A stretch of DNA of 64,000 nucleotides from JBMDXB01 sp048594975. Lineage in GTDB: Bacteria; Acidobacteriota; Vicinamibacteria; Vicinamibacterales; 2-12-FULL-66-21. Every line of letters begins with the position of its first letter. Position 1 is the stretch's first letter. Shown here one piece after another: positions 7,223 to 16,646 of the stretch. The translations under genes were made by a program, and so were the position numbers. The notes below the pieces were generated by a model. The model made no database searches, had not been told where the DNA came from, and saw only the letters and a program-made list of their open reading frames with translations. The stretch lies in the NCBI GenBank assembly GCA_048594975.1, contig JBMDXQ010000090.1, positions 124,001 to 188,000 on the forward strand, given 5' to 3'.

Positions 7223-9337
7223 ATGCCGCTCGTACTCGCGCTCGAGCCGGACGCGCGGCAGGCGGCGGTGCTGAAACGCGTGATCCGCGACCGCGTGCAC
7301 GCGGACCTCACGGTGGTCGACACCCGCGACGCGGCGCTCGCCGCCATCGCCGAACGCATTCCCGACGTCATCCTGCTCACTGCGCTGCTGTCGCCGCGCG
7401 ACGAGGAAGAGCTCTTCTCGCGCCTGCGCGGCCTCGCCGGCGCGGAGCACGTGCAGACTCATACCATCCCGCAGCTCGCATCCGACGCTTCGCTCGAGAC
7501 GGACGAGAGCGGCGGCCGGGGGATGTTCGGCAAGCTGCGGCGCAAGAAGCCGGATCCGGTGTCGTTTCAGGGCTGCGATCCCGAGCTCTTCGCCGAGGAG
7601 GTCGTCACCTATCTGCAGCGCGCGACGGAGCTGAAAGCGCGCGCGCTGCGGCCGCGGCGGAAGCCCGTGCTCGCGCAGGTGCCGCCGCGGGAGACGTTCG
7701 AGCGCGGCCAGTTCGTCGAGCGGGAAGAGACGCCGGCGGCAGAAGACGCGCCGCCACCCGCCTCCTCGTGGGCGTCGCCCTGGGATTGGCGGCCGTCGAC
7801 CGAATCGCGCTCCAGCGCGTATCCGGCGCCGGCCGCGCCGCCTGTCCCCGGGCCGCCCGCAACGTTCGAATCGAATCCACCCGGCGAAGACGAGGAGGCC
7901 GCGCGCGCCGCGAAGCGACAGGATGCCGATCGCGAGACGCGGCGGTTGCGCGAAGAGACAGAGGCCGAGCGTCAGCACTTCCTCGCCGAGTCAGAACGGC
8001 AGCGCGCCGAAATGGACGCCGAGCGCCGCCGGATCGAGGAGGAGGCCGAGCGCCGCAAGGCGGAAGCGGAAGCGATTGCCGCCCGCGAGCGCGAGGCCGA
8101 GCGGCTGCGCGTCGAAGCGGCGCGCGAGGCGGAACGGGTCCGCGTCGAGGCGGAACGCGAGAAGGAACGGCTGCGCGTCGAGGCGGAACGCGAAGCCGAG
8201 CGCCTGCGCGTCGAGGCGCAGCGCCACAAGGAAGCCGCGGAACGCCAGAAGCAGCGCCTGCAGCAGGAGGCCGCACGGCAGAAACTGGAGGCCGAGGCCG
8301 CCGCCGCGCGCCGCCGCGAGGCGGAGCGCCTGCGACTCGAGGCCGAGAAGGAAAAAGAGCGACTGCGCAAGCTCGCCGAGCAGGAGAAGGGGCGTTTGCG
8401 CGCCGAGGCCGAGCGCGTGCGGCAGGAGGCGGAGCGCGAAGCGGAGCGGCTGCGCCTGCTGGCGGAGCAGCAGAAGGCCGCGGCGGAGCGCGAGAAGGAG
8501 CGGCTGCGCCTCGAAGCGGAACGCCAGAAGCTCGAAGCCGAGCGCCGGCGCAAGGAAGCCGAGGCGGCCGCGGCCCGTCAGCGCGAGGCCGAACGGCTCC
8601 GCAAGGAAGCCGAGCGCGAGGCCGAGCGCATGCGCCTCGAAGCGGAGCGCCAGAAGCTCGACGCGCTGCGCGAGGCCGAGCGCATGCGCCAGGAAGCGGA
8701 GCGCCAGCGCAAGGAGGCCGAGGCGGCCGCGATCAGGAAGCAGGAGGCCGAACGCCTCAGGCTGGAGGCGATGAAGGAGGCGGAGCGCGCCCGCCTCGAG
8801 GCGGAGCGGCAGAAGGCCGAAGCGGAGCGCCAGAAGCTCGACGCGCTGCGCGAGGCCGAGCGGCTGCGCGCGCGGGCAGAAGAGGAAGCGGAACGTGCCA
8901 GCGCCGAAGCGGCCATCGCCGCGGCGCTGAAAGAGGCGGACGAGAGCGAGCGGCAGCAGGTCGAGTCGCTGCGTCGGCAGTCGGACCGCGAGCGCCGGCA
9001 CCGGCAGGCGGTCGACGATGCGTTCGCCGAGTTCAGGGAGGATCCCGTCGAGCAGCCCGACGGCGCCGTCCGCCTCGTACCGCTGTCACTCTGGGCCCGG
9101 CTCGAGGTGCCGCAGACGCCGGCCGAGCCGGCCACGGCGCAGGACGAGCTGAAGGAGCTGATGAAGGGGCTTGCCATCCCGCCGCACGTGGCCGGCGTGA
9201 CCTACGCGTGCGGCTGCCGGATCCGCCGCGTCCGCGTGCCCGCCGGACCGCCGCCGCACGGCCGTCACTCGAACAGTCCGGTCATCCTGTCGCGCCGCGC
9301 GCTCGAGGAAGTGCGGTCGGGAGGCGAATCGGCCTGA
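7223..9337 (+). CDS. Pseudo-receiver protein with a very long charged helical domain
   Basis: A protein of 704 residues. Residues 1-85 resemble a CheY-type receiver, but the phosphoacceptor position after PDVILL is Thr rather than Asp, so it cannot be a normal phosphorylated receiver. Residues about 85-225 are a Pro-rich linker. From about 230 to 600 the chain is nearly uninterrupted E, R, K, A and Q in units such as REAERLRLEAE, expected to form a coiled coil or a stable single alpha-helix over 50 nm long. A compact C-terminal part (about 610-704) includes a YACGCRIRRVRVP motif. GGGAG precedes the ATG. It sits next to the tad operon; a scaffold or tether role is inferred. Confidence 0.7.
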   Translation: MPLVLALEPDARQAAVLKRVIRDRVHADLTVVDTRDAALAAIAERIPDVILLTALLSPRDEEELFSRLRGLAGAEHVQTHTIPQLASDASLETDESGGRGMFGKLRRKKPDPVSFQGCDPELFAEEVVTYLQRATELKARALRPRRKPVLAQVPPRETFERGQFVEREETPAAEDAPPPASSWASPWDWRPSTESRSSAYPAPAAPPVPGPPATFESNPPGEDEEAARAAKRQDADRETRRLREETEAERQHFLAESERQRAEMDAERRRIEEEAERRKAEAEAIAAREREAERLRVEAAREAERVRVEAEREKERLRVEAEREAERLRVEAQRHKEAAERQKQRLQQEAARQKLEAEAAAARRREAERLRLEAEKEKERLRKLAEQEKGRLRAEAERVRQEAEREAERLRLLAEQQKAAAEREKERLRLEAERQKLEAERRRKEAEAAAARQREAERLRKEAEREAERMRLEAERQKLDALREAERMRQEAERQRKEAEAAAIRKQEAERLRLEAMKEAERARLEAERQKAEAERQKLDALREAERLRARAEEEAERASAEAAIAAALKEADESERQQVESLRRQSDRERRHRQAVDDAFAEFREDPVEQPDGAVRLVPLSLWARLEVPQTPAEPATAQDELKELMKGLAIPPHVAGVTYACGCRIRRVRVPAGPPPHGRHSNSPVILSRRALEEVRSGGESA
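8638..8862 (+). repeat. 45-bp exact direct repeat inside the coil-coding region
   Basis: The 45 bases at 8638-8682 recur exactly at 8818-8862, 180 bp (60 codons) apart and in frame. Each copy encodes EAERQKLDALREAE. The identity of synonymous positions points to a fairly recent internal duplication lengthening the helix. Confidence 0.75.
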
Positions 9338-9703
9338 GCGACGCGCTCGTCCAGACTGCAGCACCGACGATCACTCCCTTCGAGGAACGGGGCGAGCATC
9401 GGGATGAGAACATCGCGACGAACGATGCCGTCGCTTCAGGAAGCTGCCGATGGGTCGCAGCCATCGCGTGGATAATCTTCGTGGTGTTAAGTGCCGCCGC
9501 ACCGGCGATCGGCCAGGACGACAGGACCGCGTGTGCTTGACCGACGGTCAGCCGCCTCGTCAAGTCGCCGAGAAAAGCCTAGAGAGCGTCAGGGGATGAC
9601 CCGATCACTCGAGCGCCCGTCCGGTAGTCGTGCCAGCCGCGCCGCGGCGCTGACCTCCGGCATCGCGGAGTCCGGAACGAGGGCTGCGATAAACGTCGAG
9701 AAC
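9338..9703. other. 366-bp gap with a possible gene remnant
   Basis: No intact gene is seen. In the plus strand at about 9450-9540 a frame encodes a convincing signal-peptide-like stretch (WVAAIAWIIFVVLSAAAPAIG followed by QDD) that stops nine codons later at 9538-9540. No good start codon is present in that frame, so this may be the decayed front of an exported-protein gene, or chance. Confidence 0.3.
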
Positions 9704-10699
9704 CTACGATCCGCAGCGCCCGTTGCCCTCCTTCTGGATGGTCTGGTACATCGCCTGGATATCGTAGGCGCGGGAGGTGACGTACTCGCCGACGACCCAC
9801 GCCTGGCTCGCAAGGACGCCGTTTACGCTGATCCCGCCACGATATTTCAGGCTCCTGCTTCGTGACAGCGCCGACAGGAAGTCCGCTTCGGAGATGTACT
9901 GGCTCGTGACATCGTTCAGGCACGGCACCTTCTCCCGTGCGTCGTAGGAGAGGAAGTTCGGCATCAGCTCCGTCGTGACCGTGTAGACGATCTGCTCGTC
10001 GAATCGATCGAACGAGCTCTCGCCTCGAGACGGCGGCGGCTCGATGACGGATGGCTGCGAGTGGTCGAAACTCATCGGCCAGAACTGATCATCCTCCGCG
10101 GGCGTGAGCACGGAGGGGCCGATCAGGTAGGCACCGGCCCGCGGGAACACCGCCTCGAACGTGAGGCGGATCCCGATCGGGTTTCCATGCGCCGACAGCA
10201 CCACCTCGTCGCGGATGTTGCGCACCTCGACCGCCTCGGCGCCGCGCTGGCGCCGCCACGCCTTGAGCGGCGTCGACGGCAGTAGCGCTTCGTTCACCAG
10301 CACCACGCACAGGACGTACATCGCGAACACGAGGGCCCGGCGCGGCACGTTCCGCCGCCGCAGGAAGACGTAGCCCGCCCACACGATCGCCAGGCCGATT
10401 GCCGCTGGAAGAAGGGCACGGAGACTGGCGGCTCCTACCCCGTGGATCGCCGCCCAGACGAACCCGGGCAAGGCGTCTGCGTTCTGAACGCACACCGCGA
10501 GGGTCGCCAGGAGCGCAATCATCAGCAACACGATCGTCGTCGCCCGTTCAGGGCCGCCACGCTCCGGCTGTTTCCAGGAAGCATCGAGTCGATAGGTCAC
10601 GTACTCGTCCGGCGGAGCAAAATACGTTCCCCACGAGGGCACCCGGCGGGGCGTATGGGAGCTGCCGGAGCTGGGACGAAACCGTCGTCGACCGGCCAA
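9704..10699 (-). CDS. Uncharacterised membrane protein with a C-terminal soluble domain
   Basis: Up to 331 residues; I recognise no family. Three hydrophobic segments lie at about 55-72, 88-112 and 122-138, followed by a soluble domain of about 190 residues with many aromatic and acidic residues and little repeat structure. The frame opens with TTG at 10699, but the first 45 residues are polar and low in conserved features, so the true start may lie further in. It is divergent from the helicase gene that begins about 210 bp away; whether it belongs to that system cannot be told from the sequence. Confidence 0.6.
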   Translation of the reverse strand: MAGRRRFRPSSGSSHTPRRVPSWGTYFAPPDEYVTYRLDASWKQPERGGPERATTIVLLMIALLATLAVCVQNADALPGFVWAAIHGVGAASLRALLPAAIGLAIVWAGYVFLRRRNVPRRALVFAMYVLCVVLVNEALLPSTPLKAWRRQRGAEAVEVRNIRDEVVLSAHGNPIGIRLTFEAVFPRAGAYLIGPSVLTPAEDDQFWPMSFDHSQPSVIEPPPSRGESSFDRFDEQIVYTVTTELMPNFLSYDAREKVPCLNDVTSQYISEADFLSALSRSRSLKYRGGISVNGVLASQAWVVGEYVTSRAYDIQAMYQTIQKEGNGRCGS

Positions 10700-10911
10700 C
10701 TTTCGCCGGGGGCCGAGAAGCGGGCAAACTACGTCGCAGTTTCTTCACTGCAGGTCGGCCGACATGCTGCCTCGACTTGCGATCCCGAACCGGCCCGGCC
10801 CGTTGCAAGCATCGCCGATCGTAAGTGTCTTCCCTCTTTTGATCTAACACGTTGCGGTCGTCTCCCCGTGTGGACCTCGTCCGGGCACGGCGGTTGCCCA
10901 GGCAGGCTGCC

Positions 10912-13296
10912 ATGGACGGCGGACCCGAGCACGACCTCGTTCGCACGCGCGGCGACCTCTGGACCGTGCTGGGCCGCACGCGGCACGGGGACTGCGAAGC
11001 GGTGCGGCTCCGCGGCGCCGGCGGCGCCAATGCCGGCCAGGTGCGGACGTTGCTCTCGCCTTTCGATCGCCTGGCGCCGCTCGCCCTGCCGGCGGGATGG
11101 CGCATCGTCCGCCCGCGGCGGTGGCTGCACGCGCTTCGCCGCGCCGCTCTCGAGGCGCACCCCTTCGGCGGGCTCCGCGCCGCGGACGAAAGCGCGATGG
11201 ACCTCGTCCCCTACCAGCTCGAACCGGCGCTCGCCGTGTTCCGGCGCGGCGCCACCCGGCTGCTCATCGCCGACGAGGTCGGCCTCGGCAAGACGATCCA
11301 GGCGGGCGTCGTCCTGCGCGAGCTCTCCGTCCGCCTCGACGGGCTCCGCGCGATCGTTGTCATGCCGGCATCGCTGCGGGAGCAGTGGCGCCAGGAGCTG
11401 CTCGATCGGTTCCGTCTCGTGGCGGTCGTTGCCGACGCGGCCTGGCTGCGCTCCGCCGCCCGCGATCTGCCCGACGGCATCAACCCGTGGTCGCTGTCCG
11501 GCATCTACCTGGCGTCGTACGATTTCGTGAAGCAGGCCGAGGTGCTCCGGCCGCTCGAGGACGTCACGTGGGACGTCGCCGTCTTCGATGAGGCGCATGC
11601 CGCCTCTCCCGCGACCGATCGCCGGGCCGCAGCCGACGCCCTCGCCTCCCGCGCCCGCCGCGTCGTCCTGCTGACCGCCACCCCGCACGCCGGCGACCCG
11701 GCGCAGTTCGACGCGCTCTGCCGCCTTGGCGCATGCGGCGAGAGCGGGATGCCGGCGATCTTCCAGCGATCGCGCCGTGATATCGGAGAGGCGGTCAGGC
11801 GCACGCGCTTTCTCACCGTCAGGCCGTCGGCCGCCGAACGGCGCATGCACCGCCTGCTGGAACGCTATGCCTCGCTGGTCTCGCTCGAGGCGGCACCCGC
11901 CGACTCACGTGCGGCGCTCGCCGCGCTGGTGTTGCGCAAGCGCGCGCTGTCGAGTGCCGGGTCGCTGCTCGCCTCCGTCGAGCGCCGGCGCGACCTGCTG
12001 TCGGGCGCGTGCGCCCCGCAGGCGCTGCAGCTCGCGCTGCCCCTCGGCGACGAGGATTCGCTGCCCGACGATGTGGCGGACGAGACGCTGGCGGCGCCGG
12101 GCCTCTCCGACGCCGGGCGCGAGCAGCGGTTCCTGGGGGCCATCTCGCGTGCGGCGGCAGCGGCAGCCCGGCGGGAAACCAAGGTGGGCCGCCTCCTTCG
12201 CCTGCTCCGCCGGACCCGCGAACCCGCGATCGTCTTCACCGAATACCGCGACACGCTCGCGCGGCTGTTGGCCGCCCTCGAGGCCGACGGCTTCCGCCCG
12301 CTGACGCTCCACGGCGGCATGTCGCCGGACGAGCGCGCCGCGACGCAGGGGGCGTTCAACAGGAGCGGCTCCGTCCTGCTCGCCACCGACGCGGCGTCAG
12401 AGGGGCTGAACCTCCACCTCCGCTGCCGCGTGGTCATTCACTACGAGCTGCCGTGGAGCCCGGTGCGGCTGCAGCAGCGCGCCGGGCGCGTCGATCGCAT
12501 GGGGCAGACGCGGCCGGTCCACGAAGTCCTGCTGGTCGCCGCCGACACCGCCGAGCGCCTGGTCCTCGCTCCGCTGGCGCGGCGGATTGCAGCTGCGCGC
12601 CGTTCGACCTCGGCGGGCTCGCGGCTGTTCGAGTCGCTGACGGAATCGCGAGTTGCCGCCGCGGTGCTGCGCGGCGACCCGATCGAGCCCGACGTGGACG
12701 CTGCGCCCGTGCAGCCCGGGAACACGGACCTGCGCACGGAGGCGTTCGAAGAGGTACAGCGCCTGTCGCTGCGTCGCGAGTGGCGCGCGCGCTCGGCGGG
12801 CATCGAGCACGCGTGCGCTGCGCAACGGCGTCTACTCGCGCGGGTCGGGCGCTCACGCTCGTCAACGCTCCGCCCCGGTTCGATCGTGGTGTTCACCATC
12901 GTGCTCCGCAATCGTCCTGGCGAGATCGTCCACGCCGAGCTCATCCCGGTCGCGCTGTGCGACGACGCGGACGAGCGCACAGCGCGGCGGCACGTGGAAC
13001 ACGCGGCCGCGGGCGGGCTGGCGCGCGCGGCTGACGCTCACAGACTCGTGACCGCCGCCCTGCGGGCCAGGGAGCAGGCGATCGCCGCAGTCGGCGCGTC
13101 CGCGGCGAGGGCACTCGTTCAGGCCGGCCTCTTCGACCGCCGTGCACTGCTGGCCGCGCAGGCAGAGCGCCGAACCTCCGCCGCGCTGGCCGCCGAAGCG
13201 CAGGACCGCATCGCTGCGCTGCGTGCGGCGGATGCGCTGACCGTGTCCCTCGACCTGACCGCAAAGCTCGTGATTGCGCTTCACCACCCACGATGA
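10912..13296 (+). CDS. SNF2-family helicase (DrmD-like)
   Basis: A protein of 794 residues. Motif I is ADEVGLGKT with Lys127, motif II DEAH at 226-229, motif III LLTATPH, motif V DAASEGLNL, and motif VI QQRAGRVDRMGQ at about 521-532. These are the signatures of a superfamily 2 SNF2/HepA-type ATPase that moves along double-stranded DNA. About 230 residues after the helicase core match nothing I know, and no nuclease motif is visible. In-frame TTG (10852) and GTG (10870) exist upstream, but the ATG at 10912 opens directly into the conserved start of the domain. The stop overlaps the next gene as ATGA. Order and pairing match DrmD-DrmMI of class 1 DISARM. Confidence 0.85.
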   Translation: MDGGPEHDLVRTRGDLWTVLGRTRHGDCEAVRLRGAGGANAGQVRTLLSPFDRLAPLALPAGWRIVRPRRWLHALRRAALEAHPFGGLRAADESAMDLVPYQLEPALAVFRRGATRLLIADEVGLGKTIQAGVVLRELSVRLDGLRAIVVMPASLREQWRQELLDRFRLVAVVADAAWLRSAARDLPDGINPWSLSGIYLASYDFVKQAEVLRPLEDVTWDVAVFDEAHAASPATDRRAAADALASRARRVVLLTATPHAGDPAQFDALCRLGACGESGMPAIFQRSRRDIGEAVRRTRFLTVRPSAAERRMHRLLERYASLVSLEAAPADSRAALAALVLRKRALSSAGSLLASVERRRDLLSGACAPQALQLALPLGDEDSLPDDVADETLAAPGLSDAGREQRFLGAISRAAAAAARRETKVGRLLRLLRRTREPAIVFTEYRDTLARLLAALEADGFRPLTLHGGMSPDERAATQGAFNRSGSVLLATDAASEGLNLHLRCRVVIHYELPWSPVRLQQRAGRVDRMGQTRPVHEVLLVAADTAERLVLAPLARRIAAARRSTSAGSRLFESLTESRVAAAVLRGDPIEPDVDAAPVQPGNTDLRTEAFEEVQRLSLRREWRARSAGIEHACAAQRRLLARVGRSRSSTLRPGSIVVFTIVLRNRPGEIVHAELIPVALCDDADERTARRHVEHAAAGGLARAADAHRLVTAALRAREQAIAAVGASAARALVQAGLFDRRALLAAQAERRTSAALAAEAQDRIAALRAADALTVSLDLTAKLVIALHHPR

Positions 13297-16200
13297 TCCG
13301 GGGGCTCCGCGGGTCGCTGCTCTCGCACGACGCGCTCGTGCGCGAGGTCCCACGCGCCTGCCGGGGGCTCCCGGCCGAACGGGAGGGTGAGGAGGCGCGA
13401 CGGCGGTTCCGCTCCTGGTTCCTGCGGGCGCTCGCGGAGATGGGACCGACCGCGGGACCGCGCGCCGTGTTCGATCGGGTGGCGGCGCCGCTGGCGAGGG
13501 CGCTCGGCTACGAAACCGTCCTGCCCGCAACCGGGCGCGCTGGCAACGGCGTCCTCCGGGTGTCGCTGTATGCGAACGCCGCACCGGCGGCGGCGATGCT
13601 GGTCACCGCGTGGGGCATCGATCCCGGCGCCGCCTGGCGCGATGCGGTCCGCCATGGGATAGGGGACGGGGTCCGCTGGTGCCTCTGCGCCAACGGCCCG
13701 ACGCTGCGCCTCATCGACGCCCGTGGGACCTACTCCCGCCGCTACGCGGAGTTCGACCTCGCCATCGCCGCCGACGATCCGTCCACGTTCGCCGTCGCGT
13801 GGACCCTGTTGCGCACCAGCGCCGTCGGATCCGTCGGCGCCGCCGGTTCGCTGACCCTGGATATGGCCGTTGAGCTCTGCGAGCGTCACCGCGCCGGCGT
13901 TCGCGCGTCGCTGCAGACGGGCGTCTACGACGCCCTCGTCCACCTGCTCGACGCGTTCGCGGCCGCGCGCGCTCGTTCCCGCCGGCCGCACCTCACCATT
14001 CAGCCGTCCGTGCTCTTGGACGAATCGCTCGTCGTGATCTACCGCATCCTGTTCCTGCTGTTTGCGGAAGCGCGCGGGCTGGTGCCGCACTGGCATCCGG
14101 TGTACCGCGACGGCTACACCATCGAGTCGCTTCGCGGTCAGGCGGAGATTCAGGCGCGGCCCCGCGGGCTGTGGGAGGCGCTGCAGGCGATCGCGAGGCT
14201 GGCACACCACGGCTGCCGCGTCGGAACGCTGCGCGTGCCGCCGTTCAACGGCCGGCTGTTCTCGCCGGCACATGCGCCACTCTCCGACACGCTGCCGCTC
14301 GACGACGCGGCGGTGCGCAACGCACTCGTCGCCCTGACCACGCGTCGATCGAAGGTGGGAGTGGAGCGGATTGCCTATGCCGACCTCGGCGTGGAGCAGC
14401 TCGGCGGCGTCTACGAGCGCATGCTCGATTTCGACCCGGCGGTGACGGGCGGCGGCCGTCCTCGTATCACGCTCGTCCGCGCGCTGCGGCGCAAGGCCAC
14501 CGGCTCGTTCTACACGCCACGCTCGCTGACCGAGTATCTGGTCCGCCGGACGCTCGCTCCCCTGGTGCGCGATGCGGCGCCCGACGACGTGCTCAACCTG
14601 CGCGTGCTCGATCCGGCTATGGGCAGCGGCGCGTTCCTGGTTGCGACGTGCCGCTATCTCGCCGCAGCCTACGAGGCGGCGCTGGTTCGTGACGGCTGCC
14701 TCTCGCCCGGCGACGTCGGCGACGGCGACCGCGCGGGCTTTCGGCGGACCGTCGCGCAGCGGTGCCTGTTCGGCGTCGACGTGAACCCGATGGCGGTGCA
14801 GCTGGGCAGGCTGTCGCTCTGGCTGACGACGCTGGCGGCGGACCGGCCGCTCACCTTCCTGGACCACCACCTGCGGGCCGGCAACAGCCTGGTGGGCGCT
14901 GCGCGGCACGACATCCACTGCAACCCGTTCACGAGCCGGCGGCGTCCGTCGGCGCCGCTCCCCCTGTTCGACGGCGACGCGCTGGACGACGCGCTGCGCT
15001 CGTCGGTGGGACCCCGGCTGTCCATCATGCTCGACCCCGGCGACACGCTCGACGAGGTGCGCGAAAAGGAGCGGTTGCTCGGGCGGATCGACCGGGCCGA
15101 CGGGCCGCTCGCCCGCTGGAAGCAGGTAGCCGACCTCTGGTGCTCGCGGTGGTTCCCGCCCGTCGACGAGGTGGCGGCTGCGCAGGTGCGGGCGGCGGAG
15201 CGGCGCGGCGTGTTCGGCGCGCTCGCCGACGAGATGCTCGGCCGGAGCGCCACGCTGCCGGCCCACGTTTCTGCGCCGCTGGTGTCCGCGGTGCGGGAAA
15301 CGGCCGCACGCGAGCGGTTCTTCCACTGGACGATGGAGTTTCCCGAGGTCTTCTACGCGGCCGACGGACAGCCGCTCGCCGCCGGCGGGTTTGACGCCGT
15401 CCTGGGAAACCCGCCGTGGGAGATGCTGCGCGGCGACAGCGGTGATCCCGGCACACGGCGCCAGGCGGGCGACGCCGCGGGGCGCCTGACGGAGTTCGCG
15501 CGCGCCTCCGGCGTGTACCCGCTCCAATCGCGCGGCCACGCGAACCTCTATCAGCTGTTCCTCGAGCGCGCGCTCGGCCTGGTGCGCCGCGGCGGCCGCA
15601 TCGGCATCGTCCTGCCCTCGGGCTTCGCGACCGACCACGGGTGCGCGGCGCTCCGCCGGCACGTGCTCGACGGCACCGTGGTCGACACGCTCGTCTCGAT
15701 TGAGAACCGCGGGCGTGTGTTTCCCATTCACCGCGGGCTGCGGTTCCTGCTGGTGTGTGCAACGGCAGCCGCACGGACGCGTGCGCTCCAGCTGCGGAGC
15801 GGCATCAGGTCGGCCGATGCGCTCGATTCGCTGCCCGACATCGGCAGCGACCCCGCCTGCATCGTGCTCGAGCGCGAGCTCATCGAGCGCTTCTCGGGTC
15901 CGCAGCTCGCGATCCCCGATGTGCGGAGCTCGGCCGATGTCGAGATCCTGGCGAAGATCGCGACGAACGTGCCTGCCCTTGGCGCCGTCCACGGGTGGAA
16001 CGTGCGGTTCGGGCGCGAGCTTAACGCGACCGACGATCGGCCGCACCTCGTCGAGAGCGGGCGCGGGCTGCCGGTTGTCGCAGGGAAACAGGTCCAGCCG
16101 TTCGTCGTCGAGCTCGCCGGCTCCCGCCTGCGGATTCCGAGATCGGTCGCGCGCCGGCTGCTGCGGGAAGGCGCCTTCGAGCGCCCGCGGCTGGCCTACC

Positions 16201-16646
16201 GCGACGTTGCCGCCGCCACCAACAGGCTCACGCTCATCGCGGCGATCGTGCCGGGAGGCGTGGTGACGACGCACACGCTGTTCTGCATGAAGGAGGTGCT
16301 GGAGGAGGCGTCGCAGTCGTTCCTGTGCGGCGTGTTCAACAGCTACGTCGCCAACTACCTCGTGCGGCTGCGCGTGAGCACGCACGTGACCACGGCGATC
16401 GTCGAGCAACTGCCCGTCCCGAAGCCGGCGCGCGAATCGGCGGGGTTCGAGCGCGTGGCCACCTGCGCCGCGGCACTGGCGCACGATCCGTCGGATGCGC
16501 GAGCGGCCGCGCGCTTGCAGGCGACGGTGGCGCAGCTCTACGGGCTCAGCGAGGCGGAGTTCCGCCACGTGCTCGCGACCTTCCCGCTCGTCGACGCGGT
16601 GGTGAGAGAAGAGGCGCTACGGGCGTTCATCACGCCGGAGCCGTGA
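13293..16646 (+). CDS. Eco57I-type N6-adenine DNA methyltransferase (DrmMI-like)
   Basis: A protein of 1117 residues. SAM-binding motif I is DPAMGSGAFL at 440-449, and catalytic motif IV is NPPW at 706-709, with the usual Eco57I-family stretch (QLGRLSLWLTTLA, then GNSLVGA) between them. The last 350 residues resemble a target-recognition region (PSGFATDHG, then alternating strands and helices). Residues 1-170 look like the N-terminal nuclease fold of type I/IIG enzymes (WCLCANGPTLRLI), but the expected D...ExK residues are absent, so cleavage by this protein is doubtful. It overlaps the helicase gene by four bases, so the two are made together. It would mark self DNA in a restriction-like defence. 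Confidence 0.85.
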   Translation: MIRGLRGSLLSHDALVREVPRACRGLPAEREGEEARRRFRSWFLRALAEMGPTAGPRAVFDRVAAPLARALGYETVLPATGRAGNGVLRVSLYANAAPAAAMLVTAWGIDPGAAWRDAVRHGIGDGVRWCLCANGPTLRLIDARGTYSRRYAEFDLAIAADDPSTFAVAWTLLRTSAVGSVGAAGSLTLDMAVELCERHRAGVRASLQTGVYDALVHLLDAFAAARARSRRPHLTIQPSVLLDESLVVIYRILFLLFAEARGLVPHWHPVYRDGYTIESLRGQAEIQARPRGLWEALQAIARLAHHGCRVGTLRVPPFNGRLFSPAHAPLSDTLPLDDAAVRNALVALTTRRSKVGVERIAYADLGVEQLGGVYERMLDFDPAVTGGGRPRITLVRALRRKATGSFYTPRSLTEYLVRRTLAPLVRDAAPDDVLNLRVLDPAMGSGAFLVATCRYLAAAYEAALVRDGCLSPGDVGDGDRAGFRRTVAQRCLFGVDVNPMAVQLGRLSLWLTTLAADRPLTFLDHHLRAGNSLVGAARHDIHCNPFTSRRRPSAPLPLFDGDALDDALRSSVGPRLSIMLDPGDTLDEVREKERLLGRIDRADGPLARWKQVADLWCSRWFPPVDEVAAAQVRAAERRGVFGALADEMLGRSATLPAHVSAPLVSAVRETAARERFFHWTMEFPEVFYAADGQPLAAGGFDAVLGNPPWEMLRGDSGDPGTRRQAGDAAGRLTEFARASGVYPLQSRGHANLYQLFLERALGLVRRGGRIGIVLPSGFATDHGCAALRRHVLDGTVVDTLVSIENRGRVFPIHRGLRFLLVCATAAARTRALQLRSGIRSADALDSLPDIGSDPACIVLERELIERFSGPQLAIPDVRSSADVEILAKIATNVPALGAVHGWNVRFGRELNATDDRPHLVESGRGLPVVAGKQVQPFVVELAGSRLRIPRSVARRLLREGAFERPRLAYRDVAAATNRLTLIAAIVPGGVVTTHTLFCMKEVLEEASQSFLCGVFNSYVANYLVRLRVSTHVTTAIVEQLPVPKPARESAGFERVATCAAALAHDPSDARAAARLQATVAQLYGLSEAEFRHVLATFPLVDAVVREEALRAFITPEP

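Noticed and set aside
13281..16568. Minus-strand frame of 1095 codons opposite the DNA methylase
   Set aside because: The plus-strand protein has SAM and catalytic motifs; the antisense product is low-complexity Arg/Ala/Gln and has no ribosome site.
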